Of a DNA stretch of 23,989 nucleotides, positions 7,325 to 15,807 are shown piece by piece; position 1 is the stretch's first letter; every line of letters begins with the position of its first letter. Under the pieces are notes generated by a model. That model searched no databases and was not told the DNA's origin. It saw only the letters and a list, made by a program, of their open reading frames with translations. The position numbers and the translations under genes are program-made. The stretch covers positions 1-23,989 of the forward strand of contig JAOZOH010000031.1 in NCBI GenBank assembly GCA_029933365.1, given 5' to 3'. Source of the DNA: Desulfuromusa sp. Its GTDB lineage: Bacteria > Desulfobacterota > Desulfuromonadia > Desulfuromonadales > Geopsychrobacteraceae.

Positions 7325-8218
7325 CTAGCGAATGCGAATCAATGAATTATTATCTTTGGGTATTTCCTGAATGACGCTTCCATGCTTCTGGAAGTTATCC
7401 AGGGGAATCTGCATTGCCAGCATGCCGACTGAGGTCACTGCCAGGAGCGCCAGAAATGCCAGACCCATACCGATCCGTTTTCCCGGAGTTACCGCATAGT
7501 AGCGAGCCTTCTCTGCTGCTGAACGTTTTCTCGATGCATAAATCTGAAAACTCCCCATGATAATAATCAGGCCGACAATTGGAGACCAAGTGTAATAGAG
7601 TAGGACAATTGCTCCGATCAATCCGATGATCCACAGTTTGGGGCTGATCACGCCAATGATCCGCCCACCGTCGAGGGGGGAAATCGGCAAAAGATTAAAC
7701 AGGTTGAGTAAAAAACCGGTCATTGCCAGGGCGTACCAGAAGGGATTGCCGGTCAGTAGGCCAATCGCAGCACAGACGATTGCCCCCAAAGTTCCGAGTA
7801 ACGGACCGCCATAGGCCATCACCGCTTCGGCAAAGGCATTTTCGGGCATCTGCTTCATGCCGATAACGGCTCCCATAAAAGGGATAAACATCGGTGCCGT
7901 CGCTTTGATACCCATCATCCGCAGTGCAGCAACATGCCCCATCTCATGAATAAACAGTAGGGCAACGAATCCGACCGCAAAGGGCCAACCCCAGAACATG
8001 GCATAGGCCCAGATGCTGATCAGCATAGTGATGAAGGTTTTGAACTTGCCTATCTGCAAGATTACTGCAAGATATTTGAGTTTGCCGAAAAAGTAAAATA
8101 GCAGCAGGCCAATAGGTCCAAGCCTGCGCAACAGACTTTTTTTCTGTGGTGGCGGATGTGAAACTGGCTCATAGATGCTGGTCGGATCATTTCCTGGGTC
8201 TGACTGGGAATCATTCAT
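7325..8218 (-). CDS. Site-2 protease family (M50) membrane zinc metalloprotease
   Basis: This is an intramembrane zinc metalloprotease of the M50/rhomboid-independent S2P class, 297 residues from the ATG at 8218. The zinc-binding HEMGH motif (His91, Glu92, His95) sits in a membrane helix, and the third ligand is in the downstream NLLPISPLDGGR motif (Asp183). The first 30 residues are polar and Pro-rich, followed by several hydrophobic helices (about 35-75, 77-92, 135-155, 160-180, 195-225, 250-270). The short compact form with no PDZ domain resembles the FB/Rv-type S2P proteins rather than RseP. A TTG at 8239 would add seven residues but lacks a ribosome-binding site. It is the third gene of a leftward run ending in the LpxR-like gene. 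Substrate unknown. Confidence 0.88.
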   Translation of the reverse strand: MNDSQSDPGNDPTSIYEPVSHPPPQKKSLLRRLGPIGLLLFYFFGKLKYLAVILQIGKFKTFITMLISIWAYAMFWGWPFAVGFVALLFIHEMGHVAALRMMGIKATAPMFIPFMGAVIGMKQMPENAFAEAVMAYGGPLLGTLGAIVCAAIGLLTGNPFWYALAMTGFLLNLFNLLPISPLDGGRIIGVISPKLWIIGLIGAIVLLYYTWSPIVGLIIIMGSFQIYASRKRSAAEKARYYAVTPGKRIGMGLAFLALLAVTSVGMLAMQIPLDNFQKHGSVIQEIPKDNNSLIRIR

Positions 8219-8274
8219 TTTATTATCCAAAGGACACAACGGTCCGGTTCAATTTTTTGTTTATCGAGAAACGT

Positions 8275-9114
8275 TCAAATATCATACTTGATTGACAGCC
8301 CAACACCCACCTCTTTGAGACGGATAACGCGGGATAAGGCAATTTTTGCAGAAAGATCGGTGCAGTGACAGGCATGCACGGCCTCTGGTTGAAGCGCATC
8401 CAGGTAAGAGAGAGTTCCCTGTAATTGCTGGGCAGGTGGATTCAGCAAGTGGAATCCGCCGATAATATCAACGACACGATGGTCACCGCACACTTCTTTG
8501 GCATACTCAATGATATTGCAGATCCCGGCATGGGAACATCCGGTAATAATGATCAACCCCTCGCGAGAATGGTATACGAGAGCAGAATCATCAATGACCT
8601 GGTCGTCTTCATCTGCCCCTTCTTTTCGGCCAAAGGTGAGGTTTTTTTCAAAATTATTGCGGCGGGGAATCTCTCCTAAAAAGGTCAATTTTGAACTGAG
8701 AGGCTTTGGTTGTGCACTTAACTGGATTGGTAAGTGTTTTTCCAGTTTTCCCTGAGAAAGCAGACAGCCCACCTCTCCCAGACCCGCAGCGTTAACACTG
8801 ACAAAAACTTCAGGATGAGCCACCAGAGTCGGGCGCTTAAAGGGGCGTTTCTCGATCTGTAATTCCGTAAAGTACCTGATCAGCGGATCAAGACCCCAGG
8901 TGTGATCCAAGTGATTGTGTGAAAGAACCAGATAATCGAGATTTGTCAAATCTTTTCCCATTTTAAATGCATTTTTGAGGAAAATATCTGAGTAGCCGGT
9001 ATCAAAGAGAACTGTTGTCTCGTCATCCTCTACGAGCAGTGACAGCCCCGGTTCTGCAAGAAAATATCGATCAATCAGGGTATTATTATCAACCAGAACA
9101 GTGATTTCCATCAT
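8275..9114 (-). CDS. Metallo-beta-lactamase-fold hydrolase (COG1237-like)
   Basis: This is a 279-residue metal-dependent hydrolase of the metallo-beta-lactamase fold. The metal motif is LSHNHLDHTWG (His66, His68, Asp70, His71), with a preceding FDTG motif, and the later ligand motifs are TGCSHAGICNI and GGFHL. This pattern matches the COG1237 group, which includes proteins annotated as 7,8-dihydropterin phosphate synthase-like; I would not assign that reaction. The start overlaps the stop of the alkyltransferase-like gene (ATGA arrangement at 9111-9114) and GGAGG lies 5 bases before it, so translation is coupled. It is probably cytoplasmic, as no signal peptide is present. Confidence 0.87.
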   Translation of the reverse strand: MMEITVLVDNNTLIDRYFLAEPGLSLLVEDDETTVLFDTGYSDIFLKNAFKMGKDLTNLDYLVLSHNHLDHTWGLDPLIRYFTELQIEKRPFKRPTLVAHPEVFVSVNAAGLGEVGCLLSQGKLEKHLPIQLSAQPKPLSSKLTFLGEIPRRNNFEKNLTFGRKEGADEDDQVIDDSALVYHSREGLIIITGCSHAGICNIIEYAKEVCGDHRVVDIIGGFHLLNPPAQQLQGTLSYLDALQPEAVHACHCTDLSAKIALSRVIRLKEVGVGLSIKYDI

Positions 9115-9470
9115 TCATTCCTCCCTTTGCCTTCTAACATCTCCCGATATTCCAAAAAAGTCCAGCCATACTTATTCAGGTTGATCCGTCTTTTATGATC
9201 AAATGGAATGCCCTCTATCTCCAGGAGATCAGACTGCAGAATGTTTCCTTCTCTATCCGTACGTGGACTGACTTTCCCCTGGCTGTTGATGACCCGCTGC
9301 CAAGGAACATCGCTACCGGTTGGCAGAGCTGCCATGGCGAAACCAACGGTACGTGCTGTACCGCCGGTCATTCGGGCGATTTGTCCATAAGTGGTAACAT
9401 AACCGGGTGGTATCTGACGTACCAGATCATAAATTGACTGATAGAGTGGGCTGGGCTCTTTGGAAGACAT
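9111..9470 (-). CDS. Alkyltransferase-like (ATL) DNA-binding protein
   Basis: This 119-residue protein matches the DNA-binding C-terminal domain of O6-alkylguanine alkyltransferase. The helix-turn-helix region is YVTTYGQIARMTGGTARTVG, followed by the active-site region VPWQRVINSQGKVSPR. In true alkyltransferases that segment reads PCHRV, with Cys as the alkyl acceptor; here Cys is replaced by Trp (PWQRV), which defines the ATL class. ATL proteins bind O6-alkylguanine without repairing it and hand it to nucleotide excision repair. The gene is the first of a leftward run and overlaps the metallo-beta-lactamase-fold gene by 4 bp. Confidence 0.9.
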   Translation of the reverse strand: MSSKEPSPLYQSIYDLVRQIPPGYVTTYGQIARMTGGTARTVGFAMAALPTGSDVPWQRVINSQGKVSPRTDREGNILQSDLLEIEGIPFDHKRRINLNKYGWTFLEYREMLEGKGRNE

Positions 9471-9684
9471 GCAGGATTCTTTCTGGAAATCGGAGTTGGA
9501 TGAGTGCTGCGTCTCGGATGAAACACCTCATCTGTGACATGAAGCTTAGTACAGAATCGCATATTTTAAACTTTGCGACGAGTCTTTTTGATAGAACGCC
9601 TATGGAATCAGAAATTATACAGATAGCAATGCTAAAATCGATTGATTGTAAGAATGTCACCGAAATCCGAGGCGAGTTGAACTG

Positions 9685-10530
9685 GTGTATCTGAATGGGG
9701 GTAAAATTGTCTGTCTAATGTTGTTCTATGGTCTGTTGACAGTAGGATTGTCGCAGGCTATTGAACCGATGTTGCCAAAAGTTTATGCAGAGCAGGTTGA
9801 TGTCTGCGGCTGGTTGGTGAGCGAAAAACTTGATGGGGTGCGCGGCTACTGGGATGGTCAGAAATTATTTTCGAAGCATGGCAATCTTCTGCATCCACCA
9901 GCAGAATTTGTCCGTGGTCTGCCCGATTTTCCGCTGGAAGGGGAACTTTGGGGTGGACGAAGTACTTTTGGACAGACTACGTCTATCGTTAAGCGCAAGC
10001 AACCACATGACGGTTGGTTGCAGCTGAAATTTGCTATTTTCGATGTTCCTGACGCACCGGGTGGATTTGTGCAACGGATTAATATCGCGCAAAATTGGTT
10101 TGCTCTGCACCCCTCCAATTATGTCTTTGTCATCCCGCAGATTCCGGTCCCAGATAAAGACTATCTGCAGCAGGAACTGCATCGCATTGAACGCCTTGGT
10201 GGAGAAGGCCTCATTGTCCGTAACCCGGAGGCTCTCTATCACGCAGGGCGCAGTGTCGAAATTCTCAAAGTGAAAAGTTATCAGGATGCCGAGGCTACGG
10301 TTGTTGCACACCTCCCCGGGAAGGGACGGAATGAGGGGCAGCTTGGTTCTTTGCTGGTGGAACTGGATGACAGTACGCAGTTCAAAATTGGCACAGGTTT
10401 CAGTGACGCAGCACGACACAACCCGCCACCGATTGGTGAGATGATCACTTTTAAGTATTATGGGAAATATCCATCTGGAATTCCTAAGTTCCCCTCATTC
10501 CTGAGGATCAGACAGGATAAGGAATTGTAG
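9685..10530 (+). CDS. Exported ATP-dependent DNA ligase
   Basis: This is a 281-residue minimal ATP-dependent DNA ligase, similar in length and layout to the Haemophilus influenzae periplasmic-type enzyme. The adenylated lysine is Lys48 in SEKLDGVRGYW (motif I). Further ligase motifs are LEGELWGG (motif III), GEGLIVRNP (motif IV) and ILKVKSYQDAEATV (motif V), followed by a short OB domain ending near the C-terminus. Residues 1-24 look like a signal peptide (CLMLFYGLLTVGLSQA), so the enzyme is probably periplasmic. The start is GTG at 9685; ATG at 9718 would still leave the hydrophobic segment. Neither has a well-placed ribosome-binding site. It is the only intact gene on the plus strand and ends 2 bp before the convergent csaA stop. 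Confidence 0.9.
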   Translation: MYLNGGKIVCLMLFYGLLTVGLSQAIEPMLPKVYAEQVDVCGWLVSEKLDGVRGYWDGQKLFSKHGNLLHPPAEFVRGLPDFPLEGELWGGRSTFGQTTSIVKRKQPHDGWLQLKFAIFDVPDAPGGFVQRINIAQNWFALHPSNYVFVIPQIPVPDKDYLQQELHRIERLGGEGLIVRNPEALYHAGRSVEILKVKSYQDAEATVVAHLPGKGRNEGQLGSLLVELDDSTQFKIGTGFSDAARHNPPPIGEMITFKYYGKYPSGIPKFPSFLRIRQDKEL

Positions 10531-10532
10531 AA

Positions 10533-10871
10533 TTACCCTAGCTTTGCCCCATTTTCTACTTGTCGTTCTGGAATTGCCAGTACCACAGAACGATCCTTCT
10601 GATAAAAACCACAGAGCAAAAATTCTGACCGAACCGGGCCGATCTGTTTTACTGGAAAGTTGACAACACCAACAATCTGCCGACCGAGCAATTCTTCTTT
10701 TGTATAGAGATCCGTGACTTGCGCGCTTGATTTTTTCACGCCGATCTCCACACCAAAATCGGCTTTTATTTTATAGGCCGGAACCCGTGCTTCAGGAAAA
10801 TCTTCAACTTCGATAATGGTTCCTACACGTAATTCAACTTGCGCAAATTCTTGCCAGGTGATTTTTTTCAT
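10533..10871 (-). CDS. csaA: CsaA-like tRNA-binding / chaperone protein
   Basis: This is a 112-residue single OB-fold domain of the tRNA-binding (Trbp111/CsaA) family, also found at the C-terminus of methionyl-tRNA synthetases. Characteristic stretches are [48 protein letters not shown] and [10 protein letters not shown]. CsaA is described as a homodimeric protein with chaperone-like and tRNA-binding activity. A good ribosome-binding site (GAGGA) precedes the ATG. It follows the sigma-54 regulator with a 15-bp gap and is probably read from the same transcript. The family is clear, but its cellular role is uncertain. Confidence 0.9.
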   Translation of the reverse strand: MKKITWQEFAQVELRVGTIIEVEDFPEARVPAYKIKADFGVEIGVKKSSAQVTDLYTKEELLGRQIVGVVNFPVKQIGPVRSEFLLCGFYQKDRSVVLAIPERQVENGAKLG

Positions 10872-10886
10872 TTTTCCTCTCGTGAT

Positions 10887-12305
10887 TTAGGGTTTGTTCT
10901 GTCCAAACTGTGAACTGATTCCATATTTTTGCAGTTTGCGGGCAACAGTTGGCTGGCTCATACTGAGATCCGCAGCGATATCCTGCTGCTTGCGACAACG
11001 TTTACCTGCAGCCAGCAGAATGTTTCTCTCCACTGTCTCCAAAATTTGCGCCATGCTCATTTCTTGTGGCCAGGTTTCAGGATCATTTCCTGTGTCACCG
11101 TTTGCTGCAGAGATAACTGTGTGTGGTAAGTCATGTGTATCAATCACTTCAGTATCAGACATTACAACCACCCGTTCACAGATATTCATCAGTTCCCGGA
11201 CATTCCCTGGATAGGAATAGTTGGAGAGAGTCTCAATCGCTGCAGCGGTTAATCGTTTTGGTTTCCCGGCAAGAGCAGAAAAATGATCAATGTAGGAGTG
11301 GATCAGTGGTATCAGGCATTCTCTCCGTTCACGCAGTGGTGGAACTTGCAAGGGAATAACGCTGAGACGGTAGTAAAGATCACTGCGGAACAGCCCCTGA
11401 TTTACCATTTGCTGCAGGTCACGATTGGTTGCAGCAAGGATACGGACATTGACTTTCCGGCTATGGGTGCTGCCGAGGCGAGTGATCATCCCATCTTCCA
11501 AAAAACGGAGCATTTTGACCTGCGAGGCGGGAGGCAGTTCAGCAATTTCATCGAGAAAGACCATTCCGCCATCGGCTATTTCCAAATGTCCCGGCTTGTT
11601 TCCAACGGCTCCAGTAAAGGCCCCTTTTTCATAGCCAAACAGTTCGGCTTCAATCAATGTTTCCGGGATGGCACCACAGTTGAGCTTGATGATCGGTTGG
11701 CTTGCCCGGTGCGAATTCTTATGAATGATATCGGCAATCAGACCTTTGCCGACTCCTGATTCACCCAGAATCAGGACCGTTGAATCGACTTTACTCAACT
11801 TTAATGCCTGCTTCAGGGTTTTGACCATGCTGGGACTTTCAGCGATGACCTGGAAAGTTGCTAACTGTGTCTGCTGTAGTTCCAGAATCTGGTGGCGGAA
11901 CTGATCACCAATGGCCTGCTGTTCTTCAAGCTCCCGTTGTAGGCGGTCAATCTCGGTGATATCCCGCTCGCTGACTACAACCCGAATTAAAGTGTCACGA
12001 TCGTCAAAAACCGGAGTGGCGGTTGAGATGAGTTTGCGACCGAAGCGGTTTTCCTGCAGCAGACTGATCTGTGTCCGTTTTTTGATCGCTTCCAATGCCG
12101 CTGAGGGGAGAATCACTAGCCCTTCTCGTGCGACATCCAAATAATCTCTGCCGACGAGTTGTTCAGCTGTCGCGTGGTTAATGCGTTCCGAGGCGGGGTT
12201 GACGCGGAGGATCTTCCCCTCTCCATCACAGACAAATAGACCGTCGGATGAAGAGTCGATGATGGCGTTATGCTCCCAGGCCAGTTCCTGAATAGTCCTG
12301 TCCAT
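10887..12305 (-). CDS. Sigma-54-dependent transcriptional activator with PAS sensor (472 aa)
   Basis: This is an enhancer-binding protein that remodels sigma-54 RNA polymerase. Its domains are PAS (about 8-115, NAIIDSSSDGLFVCDGEGKI), a coiled coil (about 118-148), the AAA+ domain (about 152-390) and a C-terminal Fis/TyrR-type helix-turn-helix (about 438-463, QQDIAADLSMSQPTVARKLQ). The AAA+ domain has Walker A GESGVGKG (181-188), the sigma-54 contact loop GAFTGA (228-233) and Walker B MVFLDE (248-253), all intact. It has no receiver domain, so it is probably a one-component sensor rather than a phosphorelay regulator. It is closely related to the regulator at 21084-22826 from the PAS domain onward. 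No clear ribosome-binding site precedes the ATG. Its targets could include the two sigma-54 promoters in this window; that is inference. Confidence 0.93.
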   Translation of the reverse strand: MDRTIQELAWEHNAIIDSSSDGLFVCDGEGKILRVNPASERINHATAEQLVGRDYLDVAREGLVILPSAALEAIKKRTQISLLQENRFGRKLISTATPVFDDRDTLIRVVVSERDITEIDRLQRELEEQQAIGDQFRHQILELQQTQLATFQVIAESPSMVKTLKQALKLSKVDSTVLILGESGVGKGLIADIIHKNSHRASQPIIKLNCGAIPETLIEAELFGYEKGAFTGAVGNKPGHLEIADGGMVFLDEIAELPPASQVKMLRFLEDGMITRLGSTHSRKVNVRILAATNRDLQQMVNQGLFRSDLYYRLSVIPLQVPPLRERRECLIPLIHSYIDHFSALAGKPKRLTAAAIETLSNYSYPGNVRELMNICERVVVMSDTEVIDTHDLPHTVISAANGDTGNDPETWPQEMSMAQILETVERNILLAAGKRCRKQQDIAADLSMSQPTVARKLQKYGISSQFGQNKP

Positions 12306-12372
12306 ATCGGGGTGTCTCTGTCTCGAATGGTGCTAGTTTAAGCAATTTTTGACGATATGACGGAGTAAACTT

Positions 12373-12480
12373 GGGACTGTCCCCAGTCCTATCGGGGGCT
12401 GTCCCGGATGTTTACGGGCCAGGAAAATACAGGGGTTCTCGTTGCAAATACCTGGGACAGCCCCCATGCAGGGACAGTCC
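12373..12480. repeat. REP-like inverted repeat between the universal stress gene and the regulator
   Basis: The left arm has GGGACTGTCCCC (12373-12384) and GGGGGCTGTCCC (12394-12405). The right arm has GGGACAGCCCCC (12454-12465) and GGGACAGTCC (12471-12480), their reverse complements in mirrored order, with unequal spacers inside the arms and about 48 bp between arms. It starts 8 bp after the universal stress gene stop and can fold into a large hairpin. It resembles the palindromic repeats mobilised by REP-associated tyrosine transposases, none of which is encoded here. Confidence 0.6.
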
Positions 12481-12488
12481 TGGTTTTG

Positions 12489-13298
12489 CTAATGCGACAT
12501 AAGAACCGGGGCCGTCATGTATTTGAGTAGATGTCGACCAGTTTCGCCCAGGGTCTGGTAGCCACGGCGTGATTGCGATGTTGCTCCCATCACCAGCAGG
12601 TCGGCACCAAAATCAGCACAGCCATTCAACAGTATATTTCCAACACTCAGGTTGCCACTGAGTCGTTTTTCACAGGCTAACGGCAATTGATAGCGAGCCA
12701 TGTGCTTGCAAATATCAGCTTCATGGGATTGATATGCCTCATCGCCTTCTCGTCCTTGCACACTGATGACTTTGATCTGATCTGCTTTGCGCAGAATCGG
12801 CATAGCATCATGTAGCGCACGGGAAGATTCCGGGCCGCCACGCCACGCCATCAATACCCGTTTATAATTATGCTTAAATTCTCCGGCATAAGGGACAATC
12901 AGCACCGGCCGGCCAGAACCGAGCACCGCTTTTTCCGGTAGGTTGTCAGGGATGGTATGATCCGGAGCTTCTTCATCTGTCTGACTGACGACCAGAAGGT
13001 CGCGGTAGTGGGCGTGGAGGTTGAGTGCATTGGGTACGTTCAGTTCACTTTTGAGACTGTTGATACAGATCCACGCGGACGCAACACCAGCCGCATCGGT
13101 GGCTTTCTTGAAGCGCTGTTCTGCTGTATCAGCCAGTTCCTGTGAATTGTGTTGATGGGCAACGAAGTGGGGGTGGGGGATGACATAAATGCCAGTCAAG
13201 TGTGATTGTTGCTGTGTGGCCAGCCCGATTGCAACTTCCAGACGGGAGTCACAGGTCTTACGATTGTCGATATGAACGAGGATGTCTTTAAGATTCAT
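12489..13298 (-). CDS. Tandem universal stress protein (two UspA domains)
   Basis: This is a 269-residue cytoplasmic protein with two UspA domains, about 1-140 and 148-269. The first begins MNLKDILVHIDN and ends SGRPVLIVPY; the second begins YKRVLMAWRGGPESSRAL and ends GATSQSRRGYQTLGETGRHLLKYMTAPVLMSH. The second domain retains a glycine-rich stretch resembling the ATP-binding G2XG9XG loop. The ATG at 13298 was chosen because AAAGGAG lies at good spacing; upstream in-frame codons would only add an unconserved tail. It lies about 75 bp downstream of livF on the same strand and may be co-transcribed with the transporter. No specific function can be read from the sequence. Confidence 0.9.
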   Translation of the reverse strand: MNLKDILVHIDNRKTCDSRLEVAIGLATQQQSHLTGIYVIPHPHFVAHQHNSQELADTAEQRFKKATDAAGVASAWICINSLKSELNVPNALNLHAHYRDLLVVSQTDEEAPDHTIPDNLPEKAVLGSGRPVLIVPYAGEFKHNYKRVLMAWRGGPESSRALHDAMPILRKADQIKVISVQGREGDEAYQSHEADICKHMARYQLPLACEKRLSGNLSVGNILLNGCADFGADLLVMGATSQSRRGYQTLGETGRHLLKYMTAPVLMSH

Positions 13299-13372
13299 AA
13301 TTTCGCTCCTTTGGGTTTCGACAATACTGCTGAGGTGCAGCATCGAGAAACTGTGCTGTTCCTCCCATCATA

Positions 13373-14092
13373 TCAGGTTTTTTTACCCAGATAGGCCTCT
13401 TGAACCTTTTCAGATGCCAGCAGCTCTGCAGATGTTCCGGATAGTGCAATCTTGCCGACATCAAGGACATAACCGCGATCAGCTAACTTTAGTGCCGCCT
13501 TGGCATTCTGTTCGACCAGTAAGACCGTCACCCCTTTGCTGGCAATTATCTTGATTTGCTCAAAGATTGCTTTAACCAGAATTGGAGCAAGACCAAGTGA
13601 TGGCTCATCAAGGAGCAGCATCTCAGGATCACTCATCAGTGAACGGCCGATAGCGAGCATTTGCTGTTCACCACCTGAAAGGGTTCCTGCCAGTTGTTTG
13701 CGCCGCTCTTCCAAGCGTGGGAAGAGGTGATAAACCCACTTCAGGGTCTCTTTATTCATTTTACTTTTGACAAAAGCCCCGAGCATCAGGTTTTCTTCGA
13801 CAGTCAGAATGCCGAAGACCCTGCGACCTTCCGGAGATTGACTGATTCCCAGTTTAACAATTTTATGCGCTGGCATTTGCGTTAGTTCGTGACCCTTAAA
13901 TTTGATCGAACCTGATTTTGCCTTGAGCAATTGACTGATGGTGCGCATGGTGGTGGTTTTCCCAGCTCCATTGGCTCCGAGGATAGTGACAATTTCACCT
14001 TTATGAACTTCGAGTGATATTCCCTTGATCGCAGCGATGCTGCCATAGGAAACCTCAAGATCTTTTATTTCAAACAGGACGTCGTTACTCAT
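13373..14092 (-). CDS. livF: Branched-chain-type amino acid ABC transporter ATPase LivF
   Basis: This is one of two ATPases of a Liv-type (HAAT family) uptake transporter, 239 residues. It has Walker A GANGAGKT (39-46), the ABC signature LSGGEQQM, Walker B MLLLDEPSLGLAP and the H-loop-position substitution LLVEQN typical of LivF. The start at ATG 14092 overlaps the livG stop codon and has GAGG 6 bases upstream; an extended frame upstream lies entirely inside livG. It is the last gene of the livJHMGF run. In this context the substrate may be proline, hydroxyproline or a related amino acid rather than leucine, which is inference from the neighbours. Confidence 0.95.
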   Translation of the reverse strand: MSNDVLFEIKDLEVSYGSIAAIKGISLEVHKGEIVTILGANGAGKTTTMRTISQLLKAKSGSIKFKGHELTQMPAHKIVKLGISQSPEGRRVFGILTVEENLMLGAFVKSKMNKETLKWVYHLFPRLEERRKQLAGTLSGGEQQMLAIGRSLMSDPEMLLLDEPSLGLAPILVKAIFEQIKIIASKGVTVLLVEQNAKAALKLADRGYVLDVGKIALSGTSAELLASEKVQEAYLGKKT

Positions 14093-14861
14093 CGTCATCC
14101 TCACTTCCAAGATAAGCTTCAATAACTGCGGGGTTCTTTTGGATTTCTGCTGGAGTCCCTTCAGCAATTTTTTTACCAAAGTTGATGACCGTCAGGTAAT
14201 CCGTCACTTCCATCACCATGTCCATATCGTGTTCAATCAGGAGCACTGTGACCCCTTTGTCGCGGATTTTGAAGATGGTCTCCAGCAACACCAGAGTTTC
14301 ATTGTCATTCAGTCCTGCTGCAGGTTCATCCAAAATCAACAAGGTTGGCTCCACAGCCATGGCACGAGCCATTTCAACCCGGCGCTGAATGCCATAAGGA
14401 AGTGACCCAGTTGGGGTGGCTGCAAATTCATTTAACTGAAAGAAATCAAGCTGTTCTTCTACTTTGTGCCAATTTACCAGCTCATCACGCCTGGATGCCG
14501 GGGTATGAATAATGCCATGCCACCAGCTTTGTGTACTCTTGATGTGGCGGCCACTCATGATGTTTTCAGCGACTGACATCTGGCTGAACAGGCGGATGGT
14601 TTGAAAGGTGCGGACAATACCGCGATCGACAATCTGATAGGGGGTCAGCCCGCGGATCTCTTCGCCATGCCAGTTAACCGAACCTTCTTCAGATTGATAG
14701 ATACCGGTGATGCAGTTAAAGACGGTGGTTTTTCCGGCCCCATTAGGACCGATGATGCCGTAAATCTGCCCTTTTTTTACCTTTATCGAAAGGTCATCAA
14801 CGGCTGTAAGTCCACCGAAACGTTTGGTGACATTTGTCAGGATCAGCTCATTATGCGCCAT
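14085..14861 (-). CDS. livG: Branched-chain-type amino acid ABC transporter ATPase LivG
   Basis: This is the second ATPase of the transporter, 258 residues. It has Walker A GPNGAGKT (38-45), the LivG-type signature region LPYGIQRRVEMARAM and Walker B LLILDEPAAGLN followed by LLIEHDMDMVM. The C-terminus is acidic (GSEDDDE). A ribosome-binding site (AAGGAA) lies inside the end of livM, and the gene overlaps livM by 11 bp and livF by 8 bp, which indicates translational coupling. Confidence 0.95.
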   Translation of the reverse strand: MAHNELILTNVTKRFGGLTAVDDLSIKVKKGQIYGIIGPNGAGKTTVFNCITGIYQSEEGSVNWHGEEIRGLTPYQIVDRGIVRTFQTIRLFSQMSVAENIMSGRHIKSTQSWWHGIIHTPASRRDELVNWHKVEEQLDFFQLNEFAATPTGSLPYGIQRRVEMARAMAVEPTLLILDEPAAGLNDNETLVLLETIFKIRDKGVTVLLIEHDMDMVMEVTDYLTVINFGKKIAEGTPAEIQKNPAVIEAYLGSEDDDE

Positions 14862-15807
14862 GGTTTGATTCCTTGATCAAAAACTTGGGGATTTTGCCAA
14901 AAGTTGCAGGCCAGATACCTCGTGGTCGCAGGATCATTGACAGGATCATTGCAAAACCAAAGATAAAGAAGCGCCAAGTTGCGAATTCTCTGAAAATTTC
15001 CGGTAGAACAAACATGACGAATACTCCCAGTAGAATACCTGGAATTGAAGATCCTCCGACCAGCACAATACTGAAGAACAGCACCGACTGGATAAACATA
15101 AAAGCTTCCGGGCTGACGGCAGAATACTGAGTGGCGAAAACGGTTCCGGCTAATCCTGCAATTCCAGCGCCGAGGGCAAAGGCAAAAATTTTATAAGTTC
15201 GGGTGTTGATGCCGATACTTTCTGCAGCTAGCTGATCTTCGCGCAGATAGTGCAGGGCGCGACCCGCTTTGCTCTTTTCCAGATTACGCATGATTCCCAA
15301 GGTGAGGAGTAATACGGCAAAGGCAAAATAGTAAATGGATAATTGGCTGGTCAACTGGGTACCAAAAAAACTGATTGAATCGAGGCCAAAAATTCCATTT
15401 GGACCGCCAGTTATCCCGCCTAAATTATTTTGTACCACCTGAACAAAAACAATGTTGAAACCGATTGTGACAACCAGTAGGTAGTCACCACGCAGGTGAA
15501 TGATCGGTCCGGAAAGGATAATACCAAACAATGCTGGCAAAAGGATTGCTACCGGAATTGTGGCAAAAATTGGCCAGCCGAATTGGGAATTGAGAATCGC
15601 GGTAATATAGGCGCCCATGCCGAAGAACAGGGCTTGCCCCATATTGAACATCCCTGCTTTTCCCAGAATAATATCCTGTGAGAGAGCGACAACGGTAAAG
15701 ATGAGGAAGGTGATGGCAACTGCTTGCCAGCGTGAATCGAGTAGGTTTGGCAGAATCGCCATCACAACAATAAAGGCTGGAAAGCCGAAGCGCGCTAAAT
15801 TTTTCAT
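14851..15807 (-). CDS. livM: Branched-chain-type amino acid ABC transporter permease LivM
   Basis: This is an inner-membrane permease of 318 residues with about nine hydrophobic helices. Family landmarks are LSQDIILGKAGMFNMGQALFFGMGAY in the N-terminal third, HLRGDYLLVVTIGF, LREDQLAAESIGINTRTYK in the cytoplasmic loop contacting the ATPases, and GGSSIPG near the end. Its ATG shares one base with the livH stop codon (TGATG), and GGAG precedes it within livH. It pairs with LivH to form the translocation channel. Confidence 0.95.
   Translation of the reverse strand: MKNLARFGFPAFIVVMAILPNLLDSRWQAVAITFLIFTVVALSQDIILGKAGMFNMGQALFFGMGAYITAILNSQFGWPIFATIPVAILLPALFGIILSGPIIHLRGDYLLVVTIGFNIVFVQVVQNNLGGITGGPNGIFGLDSISFFGTQLTSQLSIYYFAFAVLLLTLGIMRNLEKSKAGRALHYLREDQLAAESIGINTRTYKIFAFALGAGIAGLAGTVFATQYSAVSPEAFMFIQSVLFFSIVLVGGSSIPGILLGVFVMFVLPEIFREFATWRFFIFGFAMILSMILRPRGIWPATFGKIPKFLIKESNHGA

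Noticed and set aside
9407..9694. 95-codon plus-strand frame ahead of the ligase
   Set aside because: It overlaps the ATL gene on the other strand, has no recognisable motif and runs into the ligase start in another frame.
11283..11759. 158-codon plus-strand frame opposite the first activator
   Set aside because: It is an antisense shadow of the AAA+ domain with no independent evidence of coding.
14848..14855. TTATGCG heptamer in the livM/livG overlap (also at 13864) as an extra regulator site
   Set aside because: These are single half-sites inside coding sequence with no inverted partner and show that the heptamer occurs by chance.
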